In this document: in pieces, positions 7,092 to 16,417 of the stretch
How positions within the stretch are numbered: the stretch's first letter is position 1
Layout: the number at the start of each line of letters is the position of its first letter
Assembly: GCA_964617955.1 (NCBI GenBank)
Contig: CAZTXB010000023.1
Location: forward strand, 1-38,189
Direction of reading: 5' to 3'
DNA from: JABWCE01 sp964617955
GTDB lineage: Bacteria; Bacteroidota; Bacteroidia; NS11-12g; UBA9320
Length of the DNA stretch: 38,189 nt
Translations under genes and position numbers: made by a program
Notes under the pieces: model-generated
What the model was told of the DNA's origin: nothing
The model's input: only the letters and a program-made list of their open reading frames with translations
Databases searched by the model: none

Positions 7092-9269
7092 TTATTTGAT
7101 AATCTTCATCTCATTAAGCAAATAACCCGCTCCCGCAAATTTGTCGAGAATAAACAAGGTATATCTGATGTCGAGCGAAATGGTTCTTTGCAAATCGGGT
7201 TCGAAGGCGAAGTCGCTGCTTATGGCTTCCCAGTTTCCATCAAAGGCGGTTCCGATGAGTTCACCATTGCCATTGATGACCGGGCTACCACTGTTTCCTC
7301 CGGTAATATCATTGGTAGTAAGAAAGCAAGTGTGTAAATTTCCTTTGGCGTCGGCATACTGCCCAAAGTCTTTGTTTTTCATGAGCTCAATTAATTTTGC
7401 AGGGGCGTCGAACTCTATATCACCTGGCTGGTATTTTTCCAGTACCCCTCTTTCGGTCGTGAATTCTTTGTATTTAACGGCATCCCTTGCTTCATAATCT
7501 TCGACCGTGCCATAGGTTAAGCGCATGGTACCATTGGCATCGGGATTAATGGTTTTTCCGGTACTCATTTCCATCATAGCGCCTTGAAACAGTCGGTTGG
7601 CTCTGCTGAGTTTATAATTAACCTCGTCGTAAACCGGTTTCATTTCCTCACTCAATTTTTTGGTATAACTGAAGCAAATGATGAAAACAGGATCTTTCAT
7701 GAGGGCCTTAAAGCTGGGTTTATTTAAAAACTTTTCAAGCTTACTTTGGCTTACAAACATTGATTTTTTAAAAATGGATGCTGCCAATTTGTTGTAATCC
7801 TTTTTGGATTTATCTACCATAGCCACGATTTCCTTTGGCAATTGACCATGATCAATATCTTCGTAGAGAAACTGTAAAACTTTGGCCAGCACCTTCTCTT
7901 CGATAGGCGTATAAAATTCTTTAAAAAATTCAGGTGCATCCTTGAGTTGGGAAGCGGCAAAATCAGCTATTTTCTTTTTTGTTTCTTCTGATTGTGGTTT
8001 CTCTCCCAGCAATTTCTCAAGCGAAATAAAACTACTTGACAGGGCAAGGGGTTGGCAACTTGAGAAGGCCTCGCCATAATAGGTCTGAAACAGTCCGTAT
8101 TGGTTTAGTTTTCCAAAGGCATCCTTATAAAGGGTAAAAGTCTCTCCATAGGTATTGTCCTTTTGGTTTGATTTAATCCATTCGGCCATTTGCTCTTCTG
8201 CTGTTTTGCGGCGCTCATAGAGTTTTAACTTTTTAAGACCGTCCACCTCGCCCATAAACTTTTTCCAATAATTGCTCAAACCGGCGTATTTATCGGAATA
8301 CATGAGTTTAATAGTGGCATCGGCGTGCATATACTCCTCGTAAATATCGAGAATGCTTCTGCGCATTTTTACTCTCGCCGGGCGTTCTTTCGTTGCATAA
8401 TAATTTATTCCGTCGCTGAAAGTATAACGCGAGGTTCTTCCGGGGTAACCAAGAATCATGGCATAGTCGCCGGGATTAGTTCCCTTTAGAGAAATAGGGA
8501 AAAAGAATTTTGGGGTATAGGGTTTATTGCTGTTGCTAAATTCTGCAGGGTTGTTGTCCTTGTCGGAATAGATGCGAAACATGCTAAAATCGCATGTATG
8601 ACGTGGCCAGGTCCAATTGTCGGTTTCGCCTCCAAATTTACCTACATTTTCTGGAGGGGCACCCACCAATCGAATGTCTTTAAAAACTTCGTAATACATA
8701 GCGAGGTATTTGTTTCCATTGTAAAATGGCACAATCTCCACTAAGTATTTCTTATTGTCTCTCGACATCAAATCTTCCTTGGCTTTAGAGAGTGCTTTAT
8801 TAACGGCACCCATTCTGGCATTTTCTTCATCGTTTACGTTGATACCGCTTAACACCATTTCACTCACGTCCTCAACACGCACCAAGATACCGATATTAAA
8901 ATTGGCTTTACGTTCACCTCCTTTATCCTTTGCAAAAAAGCCATTTTTTAAAATGTTGTCATCCGGAGTGCTCAGTTCTTGAATAGATCCATATCCGCAG
9001 TGGTGATTGGTGAGAAACAAACCTTCATTTGAGATGATTTCTCCTGTGCAAAACATGCGGTTGGTGCCGGGTTTCATCAACCTTAAAACCCCATCTTTTA
9101 CGCAAGACTTATTGATGCTGTAAATGTCCTCAGCGCTTAATTTCAATCCTTTGGCCTGCATGTCGTTTTCAAGCTGCTTGAGCAAAGTCAAAGGCCACAT
9201 GCCTTCATCAGCTTTTACACTGAATACGGATAGAATAAGGCAAATGATTAATAAGTAATTTTTTTTCAT
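7092..9269 (-). CDS. dpp7: S46 family dipeptidyl-peptidase, DPP7-like
   Basis: Secreted or periplasmic serine exopeptidase that removes dipeptides from peptide N-termini, important in amino-acid-fermenting and proteolytic Bacteroidota. Signal peptide of about 20 residues (cleavage after SVKA). The chymotrypsin-like catalytic triad is visible: His89/90 in TNHHCGYG, Asp227 in RHTCDFSMF, and Ser660 in GGNSGSP. NWTW just before the Asp corresponds to the N-terminus-binding Asn/Trp pair. In this family the residue 18 positions after the catalytic Ser decides P1 choice: Arg in Asp/Glu-specific DPP11, Gly in DPP7. Here it is Gly678 (AFDGNW), so broad/hydrophobic P1 specificity is expected. The 725-aa length is normal. 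Confidence 0.95.
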   Translation of the reverse strand: MKKNYLLIICLILSVFSVKADEGMWPLTLLKQLENDMQAKGLKLSAEDIYSINKSCVKDGVLRLMKPGTNRMFCTGEIISNEGLFLTNHHCGYGSIQELSTPDDNILKNGFFAKDKGGERKANFNIGILVRVEDVSEMVLSGINVNDEENARMGAVNKALSKAKEDLMSRDNKKYLVEIVPFYNGNKYLAMYYEVFKDIRLVGAPPENVGKFGGETDNWTWPRHTCDFSMFRIYSDKDNNPAEFSNSNKPYTPKFFFPISLKGTNPGDYAMILGYPGRTSRYTFSDGINYYATKERPARVKMRRSILDIYEEYMHADATIKLMYSDKYAGLSNYWKKFMGEVDGLKKLKLYERRKTAEEQMAEWIKSNQKDNTYGETFTLYKDAFGKLNQYGLFQTYYGEAFSSCQPLALSSSFISLEKLLGEKPQSEETKKKIADFAASQLKDAPEFFKEFYTPIEEKVLAKVLQFLYEDIDHGQLPKEIVAMVDKSKKDYNKLAASIFKKSMFVSQSKLEKFLNKPSFKALMKDPVFIICFSYTKKLSEEMKPVYDEVNYKLSRANRLFQGAMMEMSTGKTINPDANGTMRLTYGTVEDYEARDAVKYKEFTTERGVLEKYQPGDIEFDAPAKLIELMKNKDFGQYADAKGNLHTCFLTTNDITGGNSGSPVINGNGELIGTAFDGNWEAISSDFAFEPDLQRTISLDIRYTLFILDKFAGAGYLLNEMKIIK

Positions 9270-9353
9270 TTTATTTTTTTTTTAAAATTTAATTGGTGGC
9301 AAAAAAAGCAAAAACTTTATTAAAAAGTTTTGGTTTTGGATTAATCTAAATAT

Positions 9354-11144
9354 TTAACCGTCAAGTTTCAATACAGCCATAAATGCCGACTGTGGAATTT
9401 CGACCCTTCCAACTTGCTTCATACGCTTTTTACCTTCCTTTTGCTTTTCAAGTAATTTGCGCTTGCGGCTAATATCTCCTCCATAACATTTGGCCGTTAC
9501 GTCTTTTCGCATGGCCCTGATATTCTCTCTGGCAATGACTTTGGCGCCAATGGCAGCCTGAATAGGAATCTCAAACATTTGTCTTGGTATGAGTTCTCTC
9601 AGTTTCTCACAAATTTTCTTTCCGTATTCATAAGCTTTTCCTCTATGAAGAATGGAAGATAGGGCATCCACCTGTTCAGCGTTAAGCAAAATATCGAGTT
9701 TAATCAAGTCTGAATCTCTGTAGCCAATAGGGTGGTAATCGAAAGAGGCATACCCTTTTGAAATGGTTTTTAGTTTGTCGTAGAAATCGAAAACCACTTC
9801 AGCCATTGGCATTTCAAAGATAAGTTCCACCCGGTTGGTGGTTAAAAAATTTTGAGACATCAATTGGCCTCTTTTGTTAATGCATAGGCTGATGACCGGC
9901 CCAATATAATCGCTGCTGGTGATCACCTGCGCATTGATATAGGGTTCTTCTATATAATCTATGAGAGAAGGGTCAGGCAAATCGGAGGGATTGTTCACAA
10001 CCAGCATATCGCCTTTGTTGGTGTAACAATGGAAGGAAACGTTGGGCACCGTCGTAATCACGGTCATCCCAAATTCTCTTTCAAGGCGTTCCTGGATAAT
10101 TTCCATGTGGAGCATACCCAAAAAGCCGCATCTAAAACCAAAACCTAATGCAGCCGACGATTCAGGCTCAAATACGAGGGAGGCGTCGTTGAGCTGCAAC
10201 TTGCCCATGGAGTCGCGAAGGTCTTCAAAATCATCGGTTTCTACAGGGTAAATTCCAGCAAATACCATGGGTTTTACGTCTTCAAAACCCTGTATGCCTT
10301 CACTGCAGGGTCTGGCTACGGTGGTGAGGGTATCGCCCACTTTTACCTCCTTAGCCTCTTTTATGCCTGAGATAATGTAGCCAACGTCGCCAGCAAACAC
10401 TTCGTTTCGGGGCTCCGGCTTAAGGCGCAGTATACCCACTTCGTCGGCAAAGTATTCTTTTTCGGTATTTATAAATTTAACCCTATCCCCCTTTTTCAAA
10501 GAACCATCTACGATTCTGAAATAGGCAATAATGCCCCTGAAGGAATTGAACACAGAATCGAAAATGAGCGCCTTCAAAGGTGCATTTACATCGCCCTTGG
10601 GCGCAGGTACTCTTTCAATAATAGCGGTAAGAATATCGGTCACCCCCAGTCCGGTTTTACCACTGGCGGGAATGATTTCCTCTCGTTCGCACATGATGAG
10701 GTCACAGATCTGGTCCTTCACTTCCTCCGGCATGGCTCCCGGCAAATCCATTTTATTGAGAACCGGTATAATGATCAGGTCATTGTTAAGGGCCAGGTAC
10801 AGATTCGAAATGGTTTGAGCCTGAATACCCTGAGAGGCATCTACTATAAGTAAGGCACCTTCGCAAGCTGCTATCGAGCGGGAAACTTCATATGAAAAAT
10901 CGACGTGTCCCGGAGTATCAATCAAGTTGAGTACATATTTTTGGCCATTGTGCACATAGTCCATTTGAATGGCATGGCTTTTAATGGTGATGCCCCGCTC
11001 GCGTTCGATGTCCATATCGTCCAAAACCTGGGCTTGTTTTTCACGGGAGCTTATGGTATTGGTGGTGTCGAGCAAGCGGTCGGCCAGTGTGCTCTTGCCA
11101 TGATCAATATGGGCTATGATGCAGAAATTGCGGATGTTTTCCAT
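9354..11144 (-). CDS. lepA: Elongation factor 4 (LepA), ribosome-associated GTPase
   Basis: 596 aa, the normal length. It carries the GTPase P-loop AHIDHGKST near residue 12, DTPGH, and NKMD, followed by the EF-G-like beta-barrel and alpha/beta domains and the LepA-specific C-terminus (YGGDISRKRKLLEKQKEGKK). LepA binds ribosomes, can promote back-translocation and affects initiation or assembly under stress. It lacks the N-terminal signal sequence some operons place next to it, and no signal peptidase gene is adjacent. A TACATTTG box lies 16-23 bases upstream, so it is likely transcribed from its own promoter. Confidence 0.98.
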   Translation of the reverse strand: MENIRNFCIIAHIDHGKSTLADRLLDTTNTISSREKQAQVLDDMDIERERGITIKSHAIQMDYVHNGQKYVLNLIDTPGHVDFSYEVSRSIAACEGALLIVDASQGIQAQTISNLYLALNNDLIIIPVLNKMDLPGAMPEEVKDQICDLIMCEREEIIPASGKTGLGVTDILTAIIERVPAPKGDVNAPLKALIFDSVFNSFRGIIAYFRIVDGSLKKGDRVKFINTEKEYFADEVGILRLKPEPRNEVFAGDVGYIISGIKEAKEVKVGDTLTTVARPCSEGIQGFEDVKPMVFAGIYPVETDDFEDLRDSMGKLQLNDASLVFEPESSAALGFGFRCGFLGMLHMEIIQERLEREFGMTVITTVPNVSFHCYTNKGDMLVVNNPSDLPDPSLIDYIEEPYINAQVITSSDYIGPVISLCINKRGQLMSQNFLTTNRVELIFEMPMAEVVFDFYDKLKTISKGYASFDYHPIGYRDSDLIKLDILLNAEQVDALSSILHRGKAYEYGKKICEKLRELIPRQMFEIPIQAAIGAKVIARENIRAMRKDVTAKCYGGDISRKRKLLEKQKEGKKRMKQVGRVEIPQSAFMAVLKLDG

Positions 11145-11159
11145 TCAAAAAAAAGAGTG

Positions 11160-11167
11160 CAAATGTA
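11160..11167 (-). promoter_or_regulatory. -7-like box for lepA
   Basis: TACATTTG on the minus strand matches TAnnTTTG, with the ATG 16 bases downstream. A clear -33 TTG was not found. Confidence 0.4.
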
Positions 11168-11237
11168 GCAATTTTTCCCGGAGGAATGGCGATAATTTTA
11201 AGAGGTGGAGAATGGCCAAGCGGCTGATGAGGAGGAC

Positions 11238-12644
11238 TTATTTCCCTCTGCCCTGGATCATAATTAAAATGGTGTATATCAATATTTTAAAGTCCAAGGC
11301 AAGACTCATGTTTTCAAGATATAGCAAATCGAATTTTAGCCTTTGAAGCATCTCTCCCACATTTTCGGCGTATCCATATTTCACTTGTCCCCATGAGGTA
11401 ATGCCCGGTCTAATTTTATGCAGTCGAACGTAATGAGGCGCTTTTTGGACAATTTTATCGATGAAATATTGGCGCTCCGGCCTTGGGCCAACCACCGACA
11501 TGTCCCCTATAATCACATTAAAGAACTGGGGGAGTTCATCCATTCTCGTTTTTCTTAAAAATTTCCCAATCCGGGTTATTCTAGGGTCATCTTCCTTCGA
11601 CAATTGAGGCCCTTGCTTTTCGGCGTCGGCCTTCATAGTTCTGAACTTAATAATTTTAAAAGTTTTGCCATCAATGCCAATTCTTTCTTGCCTGAAAAAT
11701 ACAGGGCCTTTTGAAGTGAGCCAAACGCTTAGTCCTATTAACAAAAAGAGAGGGGAGGCGAGAAGAAGAATAAGGAATGAAAAAGAGATATCAAAAAGGC
11801 GCTTCAGCGATTTTTGCCAGAACGGCATGATTTCGGTGTTCACCTCTATAAGAATCGCTCCCAGAATATTGCTCATTCTTACCGAGCCGGATAGAATATC
11901 GTAGATGTCAGGAATAATTTTAACCGCCACATGTTTCAGAGAAACCAGGTTGAGTATCTTATTAATTTTATCGTGTTCAACGGTCTCTATGGCTACAATC
12001 ACTTCTTCAATGTGATAGGTGTCGATGAGTTCCGGAAGGTTTTTATAGTTTCCGAGCCGCGGTAGCTCAGGGTCCATCAGGTTTGAATTTTCGCCGTTAA
12101 CGGTAACGAAACCTTTAAAAAAATAGCCTTCCTTCACTTTGGCATTGCTCAGTTCCCGGTAAAGATTGGCTGCATTTTCGTTGCTCCCTATGATAATGGT
12201 ATTAAAACCCAGTTTGCCATGTATAATTTTGCGGTGTATGGAAGTAGAAATTACAAAGCGGCAACTGGCAGTAAGGGTAAAATGTACCAAAAAAAGCAGA
12301 CCTATGGTTTGATAATAAGAGACATAAGTGGAAATGTAATCGTCGAGAATTAAACCGAAGAAAATAAGGATAACCCCGATGACAGTTAAAAGCAAAAGCT
12401 CCGACAACTCCTTAAGTCTCGATTTATTTAAAAGGTTATGATACAAACCGTAAATCCGGTACATCGCTATCCAGGCGAGGGGAATGATAATGATTCCTTC
12501 GTAAAATTTATTATCGGTGAAAACCGTTTCGAGAACTTGGTTTTCCAAATAAACTTTTCTGAAAATAAAAATAACCAGCCAGGCAGTTGCAGCGGCAATC
12601 AGATCAAAAAATAAATAGAGGAGTTTATAGTGAACCCTTTTCAA
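11238..12644 (-). CDS. Polyprenyl-phosphate sugar-1-phosphate transferase (WcaJ-like)
   Basis: Inner-membrane initiating enzyme for exopolysaccharide synthesis, moving a sugar phosphate from a nucleotide sugar to undecaprenyl phosphate. Four N-terminal membrane segments (about residues 8-130), a nucleotide-binding-like soluble domain (about 145-255), a further hydrophobic segment (about 285-310), then the catalytic bacterial sugar transferase domain with KFRTM, RKTRMDELPQ and VVGPRPE. The only usable start is TTG at 12644: an in-frame stop lies five codons upstream and the N-terminal membrane segment begins soon after. The TTG overlaps the stop codon of the upstream lipoprotein gene (TTGA), indicating translational coupling. 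The sugar transferred is unknown; glucose or galactose is typical. Confidence 0.93.
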   Translation of the reverse strand: MKRVHYKLLYLFFDLIAAATAWLVIFIFRKVYLENQVLETVFTDNKFYEGIIIIPLAWIAMYRIYGLYHNLLNKSRLKELSELLLLTVIGVILIFFGLILDDYISTYVSYYQTIGLLFLVHFTLTASCRFVISTSIHRKIIHGKLGFNTIIIGSNENAANLYRELSNAKVKEGYFFKGFVTVNGENSNLMDPELPRLGNYKNLPELIDTYHIEEVIVAIETVEHDKINKILNLVSLKHVAVKIIPDIYDILSGSVRMSNILGAILIEVNTEIMPFWQKSLKRLFDISFSFLILLLASPLFLLIGLSVWLTSKGPVFFRQERIGIDGKTFKIIKFRTMKADAEKQGPQLSKEDDPRITRIGKFLRKTRMDELPQFFNVIIGDMSVVGPRPERQYFIDKIVQKAPHYVRLHKIRPGITSWGQVKYGYAENVGEMLQRLKFDLLYLENMSLALDFKILIYTILIMIQGRGK

Positions 12645-13534
12645 AAATGGAGAAGTTTAATATTATCTATCAACATAATAGCCGGCGCATCGAGCGAATT
12701 TACAGCGTTTACAAAAATGCGAAATTTTTTCCCTGTATTTGCCGAACTATTCACATCGTCAGATAGACGTACATATGCCTTTTTCCAGCCAGTGGGATTG
12801 GGGAAGGCGTAATAAACCGGTGTTCCCACATCAATGGTTGTGCTTGAAGTAGGATAAAAACCGAAGGTTACCGGTACGTCTGATTTGTAATTCACTTCCA
12901 GATATATGTCTGAAGTTCCCCTAGGCAAATCATAAATACCAATGCTGCTGTTTTCGAAGGTGCCTCTTTTATTTCTAAAATTAACCTTGCCTGAAAACTT
13001 GTTATTGGAAGCATTGTATTCGAAAACCTCAGTCGCATCTGAAGTGATTTGCAAGGTGTCGACAGTGCGGCTAATGCCTGTTTTATCAAGGGAAACAGCA
13101 AAGTCTTCAAAATCTTCGATCCATGCAAATTTAACATCCGCTTTATAGGTTACCACAGGCAGCATGGTGTCGATGTGTGTAGGTTTTAGCATGAGTTTCT
13201 TGTTAAAAACCTCATAAAAGGGATAAAATTTTCGATTGTTGTTTTGCCCGTTTACTTTAATGCCTGCAAACACGGTGATAAGGGTTGAATCCTTTTTTAA
13301 AACAGGAACCATGCAGGGCAGTTCAAAAACGCCTATCAGCGAACCGTTTGCAAATACCCAGGCATCTCTGATGTCGTGTGCATTGCTCCCTTGGCTGCCA
13401 TCTGATTTGACCTTTAAATCAATTTTTGGGATATAGATATAAGAAGGCACACCTGATGTTTCATCCGTGCTTTTGCAAGCAAGCATCGAAACGGTCAGTG
13501 CTATAAGGAAGATGTAAGTTGATTTTAGCCACAT
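12641..13534 (-). CDS. Hypothetical lipoprotein in the sugar-transferase operon
   Basis: 297 aa with lipobox SMLAC (Cys20) followed by KSTDETSG. The mature protein looks beta-rich; the C-terminal half (about 150-295) includes alternating strands with EDFEDF and a final IDNIKLLHF, a pattern seen in carbohydrate-binding jelly-roll domains, though I cannot assign a family. It overlaps the upstream Gfo/Idh-like gene by 10 bases and the downstream transferase by 4, so the three are translated from one message. An envelope role alongside polysaccharide synthesis is inferred from context only. Confidence 0.8.
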   Translation of the reverse strand: MWLKSTYIFLIALTVSMLACKSTDETSGVPSYIYIPKIDLKVKSDGSQGSNAHDIRDAWVFANGSLIGVFELPCMVPVLKKDSTLITVFAGIKVNGQNNNRKFYPFYEVFNKKLMLKPTHIDTMLPVVTYKADVKFAWIEDFEDFAVSLDKTGISRTVDTLQITSDATEVFEYNASNNKFSGKVNFRNKRGTFENSSIGIYDLPRGTSDIYLEVNYKSDVPVTFGFYPTSSTTIDVGTPVYYAFPNPTGWKKAYVRLSDDVNSSANTGKKFRIFVNAVNSLDAPAIMLIDNIKLLHF

Positions 13535-14517
13535 TTTGCCACAAAATTTTTCTCTAGCTGATCGTAAATTTTTTCAGCTACAAATTTAATGGCTAAGTGG
13601 TCATATAAAGAGGCCTTCGATTTTGTTTTTGAAACAATGGCATCAAAAAAGGCGCTCAATTCAGTCTGGGCAATGCTTTTATAGTCAAATTTTTTAAAAG
13701 TTTCTATGCTGCCGCTCAGGGCATCACTCTCATCGGTGTTTTCCCAGAAAGACTCGTGGTCGGAGTTGAAAACTTTTAAGGTATTGGCCAGGTGATCAAG
13801 TGTATAATAGCTGTTATTTTGGTAAAAACGGGTTTTGTGAATGTCTTTAATGGCTATTTTACTACCGGATAGATTGGCTATGCATGCGTTTTGAAATTCG
13901 AGTCGGATATTGATGATGTCAGGATCGTTGTATATGACCCCAACCCCTGTAGCATGAATATAGCTGATATTTGAGTTGACCTTATTCATAATCATATCAA
14001 GGTCTTCTAAAAGTACATCCGATAAAATAGAAAGCTGGGTAGATTTGCGTTTGTACTGACAGAAATGATTGGTCTCGATTAATCTCGGCGTTATTTTTTT
14101 ATCTAAAACAGAAGTAAATAAATCGCTAAATCGGTGTTGTAGGCCCATTTGAACGACCACCTCTGCCTCCTCTGCCAACTTATTAAGCTGTATAAGCTCA
14201 TTGTTACTCAATGGAAAAGATTGGTTGATGTAAACATGCTTACAGCAACGAATAATGTGTTGTAATTCGTCGTATCCCGCATGCATGAAATCGTTGATGA
14301 TCACAGCATCTACCTTAAGGAGCATTTCATTTAAGGACGAAAAGGGATGCAAGCTTTCAACATCCGTTTCGTAGCCACCTACGATTAGCATGCCGGTCTG
14401 TCCTATAAATTTATAAGAAGCCTCGGTTTCAGAAGTTTTTTCGATTGCTAAAAGATTTCTCTTACCAAGCAATCCAACTTTTATAATATTGCAGGATGTT
14501 TCTGACAATTGTTCCAC
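13525..14517 (-). CDS. Gfo/Idh/MocA-like protein lacking key catalytic residues
   Basis: 330 aa with the two-part layout of the Gfo/Idh/MocA oxidoreductases: an N-terminal Rossmann-like half (to about 120) and a C-terminal beta-sheet half. The dinucleotide loop, normally GxGxxG, reads GLLGKRNL, and the usual EKP motif carrying the catalytic lysine is replaced by INQSFPLS after HVY. Enzymatic activity is therefore doubtful; a binding or regulatory role, or very divergent catalysis, is possible. The start codon is GTG at 14517, and the reading frame has no nearby alternative. First gene of an overlapping operon with a lipoprotein and a polysaccharide-initiating transferase. Divergent from pcm with only 59 bases between. 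Confidence 0.65.
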   Translation of the reverse strand: MEQLSETSCNIIKVGLLGKRNLLAIEKTSETEASYKFIGQTGMLIVGGYETDVESLHPFSSLNEMLLKVDAVIINDFMHAGYDELQHIIRCCKHVYINQSFPLSNNELIQLNKLAEEAEVVVQMGLQHRFSDLFTSVLDKKITPRLIETNHFCQYKRKSTQLSILSDVLLEDLDMIMNKVNSNISYIHATGVGVIYNDPDIINIRLEFQNACIANLSGSKIAIKDIHKTRFYQNNSYYTLDHLANTLKVFNSDHESFWENTDESDALSGSIETFKKFDYKSIAQTELSAFFDAIVSKTKSKASLYDHLAIKFVAEKIYDQLEKNFVAKCG

Positions 14518-14576
14518 GAAAAAAGGTCATTAATGGATGCAATGGGGAAAATATTATCATATAACTGTACTAAAAT

Positions 14577-15239
14577 TTGAACAACCGTACTGATTCATAT
14601 AAGCACCAAGGGCAGCGAACCCAAATGGTTAAACTGTTAAAGGCCTCCAAAATTTCCGATCCAAATGTATTGTGGGCCATGGCCAATGTTCCCCGCCATC
14701 TTTTTTTATCCAAAGATTTTGAAACAAAAGCCTATGACGATATTGCCTTGCCAATTGAGGAGGGACAGACCATTTCGCAGCCTTACACCGTTGCCTTTCA
14801 ATCGCAGTCGCTGGAGATAGCAAAAGGGGATAAAGTTTTGGAAATTGGAACCGGCTCTGGTTATCAAGCCGCCATTTTGGCTTTTATGGGTGCGGAAGTA
14901 TATACGGTTGAGCGATTGGAAAAGCTATTTAAAAAGGTAAAACTCACCCTTCAACTTCAGGCGCCATCGGTCAACGTGTTTTTTGATGACGGAACCATGG
15001 GTCTTCCTCAATATGCTCCTTATGATAAAATAATAGTGACTGCCGCGGCGCCAAAAGTCCCGCAAACCTTGTTAAGTCAATTGAATCCGGGGGGGAGCAT
15101 GATCATTCCGATTGGCACCCTAAAAATCCAAAAAATGGTACTCATTAAAAAGTCTGTGAACAACATTGTCACTGAAAAAGAGTTGGGCGACTTTAGATTT
15201 GTGCCTTTAATTGGAAAGGATGGTTGGCAAGACGCTTAG
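14577..15239 (+). CDS. pcm: Protein-L-isoaspartate O-methyltransferase
   Basis: SAM-dependent repair enzyme that methylates isoaspartyl residues in damaged proteins. The SAM-binding motif LEIGTGSGYQAAIL, TVERLEKL, and the substrate motif EGQTISQPYTVA are all present. The family's N-terminal SYKHQGQR is encoded before the first ATG, and an in-frame TAA lies just upstream, so TTG at 14577 is the only start that keeps it; starting at the ATG at 14625 would remove 16 conserved-looking residues. First gene of a five-gene plus-strand run; it overlaps the downstream amidase gene by 20 bases. Confidence 0.95.
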   Translation: MNNRTDSYKHQGQRTQMVKLLKASKISDPNVLWAMANVPRHLFLSKDFETKAYDDIALPIEEGQTISQPYTVAFQSQSLEIAKGDKVLEIGTGSGYQAAILAFMGAEVYTVERLEKLFKKVKLTLQLQAPSVNVFFDDGTMGLPQYAPYDKIIVTAAAPKVPQTLLSQLNPGGSMIIPIGTLKIQKMVLIKKSVNNIVTEKELGDFRFVPLIGKDGWQDA

Positions 15240-16359
15240 CTTAATTTTACTCACACATTTCGTTATCGGTTCCAATGCCCAAAACTTCAGGTATTTGCAC
15301 TATGTGCCTTCTTATGGCATAGCGATTGAAAAAGTAGTGACCAATTTTGGACTTGAATCAGAGGACAAGGATTCCTTCCTACAGTTTAATAATCTTGGAA
15401 AAACCAAAAACCTAATAAAAGGAAAAAAGTACAAAATGCCGGTGAGAATTTATGCGTTATCGAAGCAAAATATTCGTTCATCCATCGCGATTGACAATTA
15501 CCATACGGCGCTTTCGATTCAAAAATATAACCAGCAGTTGGAAAAGAAAGGGATTAAAAAAACCGGCTCAAAGATGGGTGAAGAAATCTGGGTCCCCATT
15601 CATTTTCTAACCAAATCTAAAAAGGAGTTTGAGCCTTACAGTCTAAAAAATTCGTTGTTTGGGAAAAAGTTTGAGAAAGTGGAAGTGATCGATAACAAAC
15701 TCCAGGACCATGTTTTTTATTTGTTGAGTGGACATGGAGGACCCGATCCCGGCGCTAATTGCAAAAAAGACGATTGTTTTATGTGTGAAGATGAGTACGC
15801 CTATGATATCGTGTTACGCCTCGCCAGAAATTTAATATCGCATGGAGCAAAGGTATATATGATTGTCAAAGACGAGAATGACGGAATTAGAGATGAATCT
15901 TGCCTTGAACACGACCACGATGAAGTAACCTCTGATGGGAAGGCCATTCCCCTGAATCAAATACAAAGGCTTAAACAGAGAACGGATCTAATCAACAAGT
16001 TGTACCGAAAACACAAAGGTGATTACAAGCAACAATTTATCGAGTTGCACATTGATAGCAGGGATGAAGACAAAAAAATAGATTTGTTTTTCTACCATTT
16101 TCCAGAAAGTGAATCCGGAAAAAAGTTAGCAGAAAAAATGCTTGAAACCGTAAGGGATAAATACAATTTGCATCAAAAAGAAAGGAATTATGAGGGCATT
16201 GTTAAGGAGAGAAATTTATACTCCCTTCGTCAATCCTTGCCCGTTTCGGTGTATATCGAAGTGGGAAACATTACCAATGAATTTGACCAAAAACGCATTC
16301 TCATAGCCAACAATCGCCAGGCATTAGCCAATTGGTTGACCGAAGGCCTCATGAAATAA
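15220..16359 (+). CDS. N-acetylmuramoyl-L-alanine amidase (Amidase_3)
   Basis: Zinc amidase cleaving the bond between muramic acid and the peptide stem of peptidoglycan; exported. I place the start at the ATG at 15220 because it is preceded by GGAAAGG and is followed directly by a signal peptide ending in GSNAQ; a longer TTG start at 15211 is less natural. Catalytic-domain markers are the zinc His in LSGHGGPDPG, a Glu in CEDEYAYD, the second His in ELHIDSR and the catalytic Glu in YIEVGN. The segment of about 25-160 before the catalytic domain includes a possible degenerate LysM-like stretch (FNNLGKTKNLIKGKKYKMP). It probably works in cell separation or wall turnover. Confidence 0.9.
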   Translation: MVGKTLSLILLTHFVIGSNAQNFRYLHYVPSYGIAIEKVVTNFGLESEDKDSFLQFNNLGKTKNLIKGKKYKMPVRIYALSKQNIRSSIAIDNYHTALSIQKYNQQLEKKGIKKTGSKMGEEIWVPIHFLTKSKKEFEPYSLKNSLFGKKFEKVEVIDNKLQDHVFYLLSGHGGPDPGANCKKDDCFMCEDEYAYDIVLRLARNLISHGAKVYMIVKDENDGIRDESCLEHDHDEVTSDGKAIPLNQIQRLKQRTDLINKLYRKHKGDYKQQFIELHIDSRDEDKKIDLFFYHFPESESGKKLAEKMLETVRDKYNLHQKERNYEGIVKERNLYSLRQSLPVSVYIEVGNITNEFDQKRILIANNRQALANWLTEGLMK

Positions 16360-16417
16360 AGGGACTTGAAGTTTCGTAATTCGCAATTTTGGAACGACCT
16401 TTGCGACAGATAATCCA

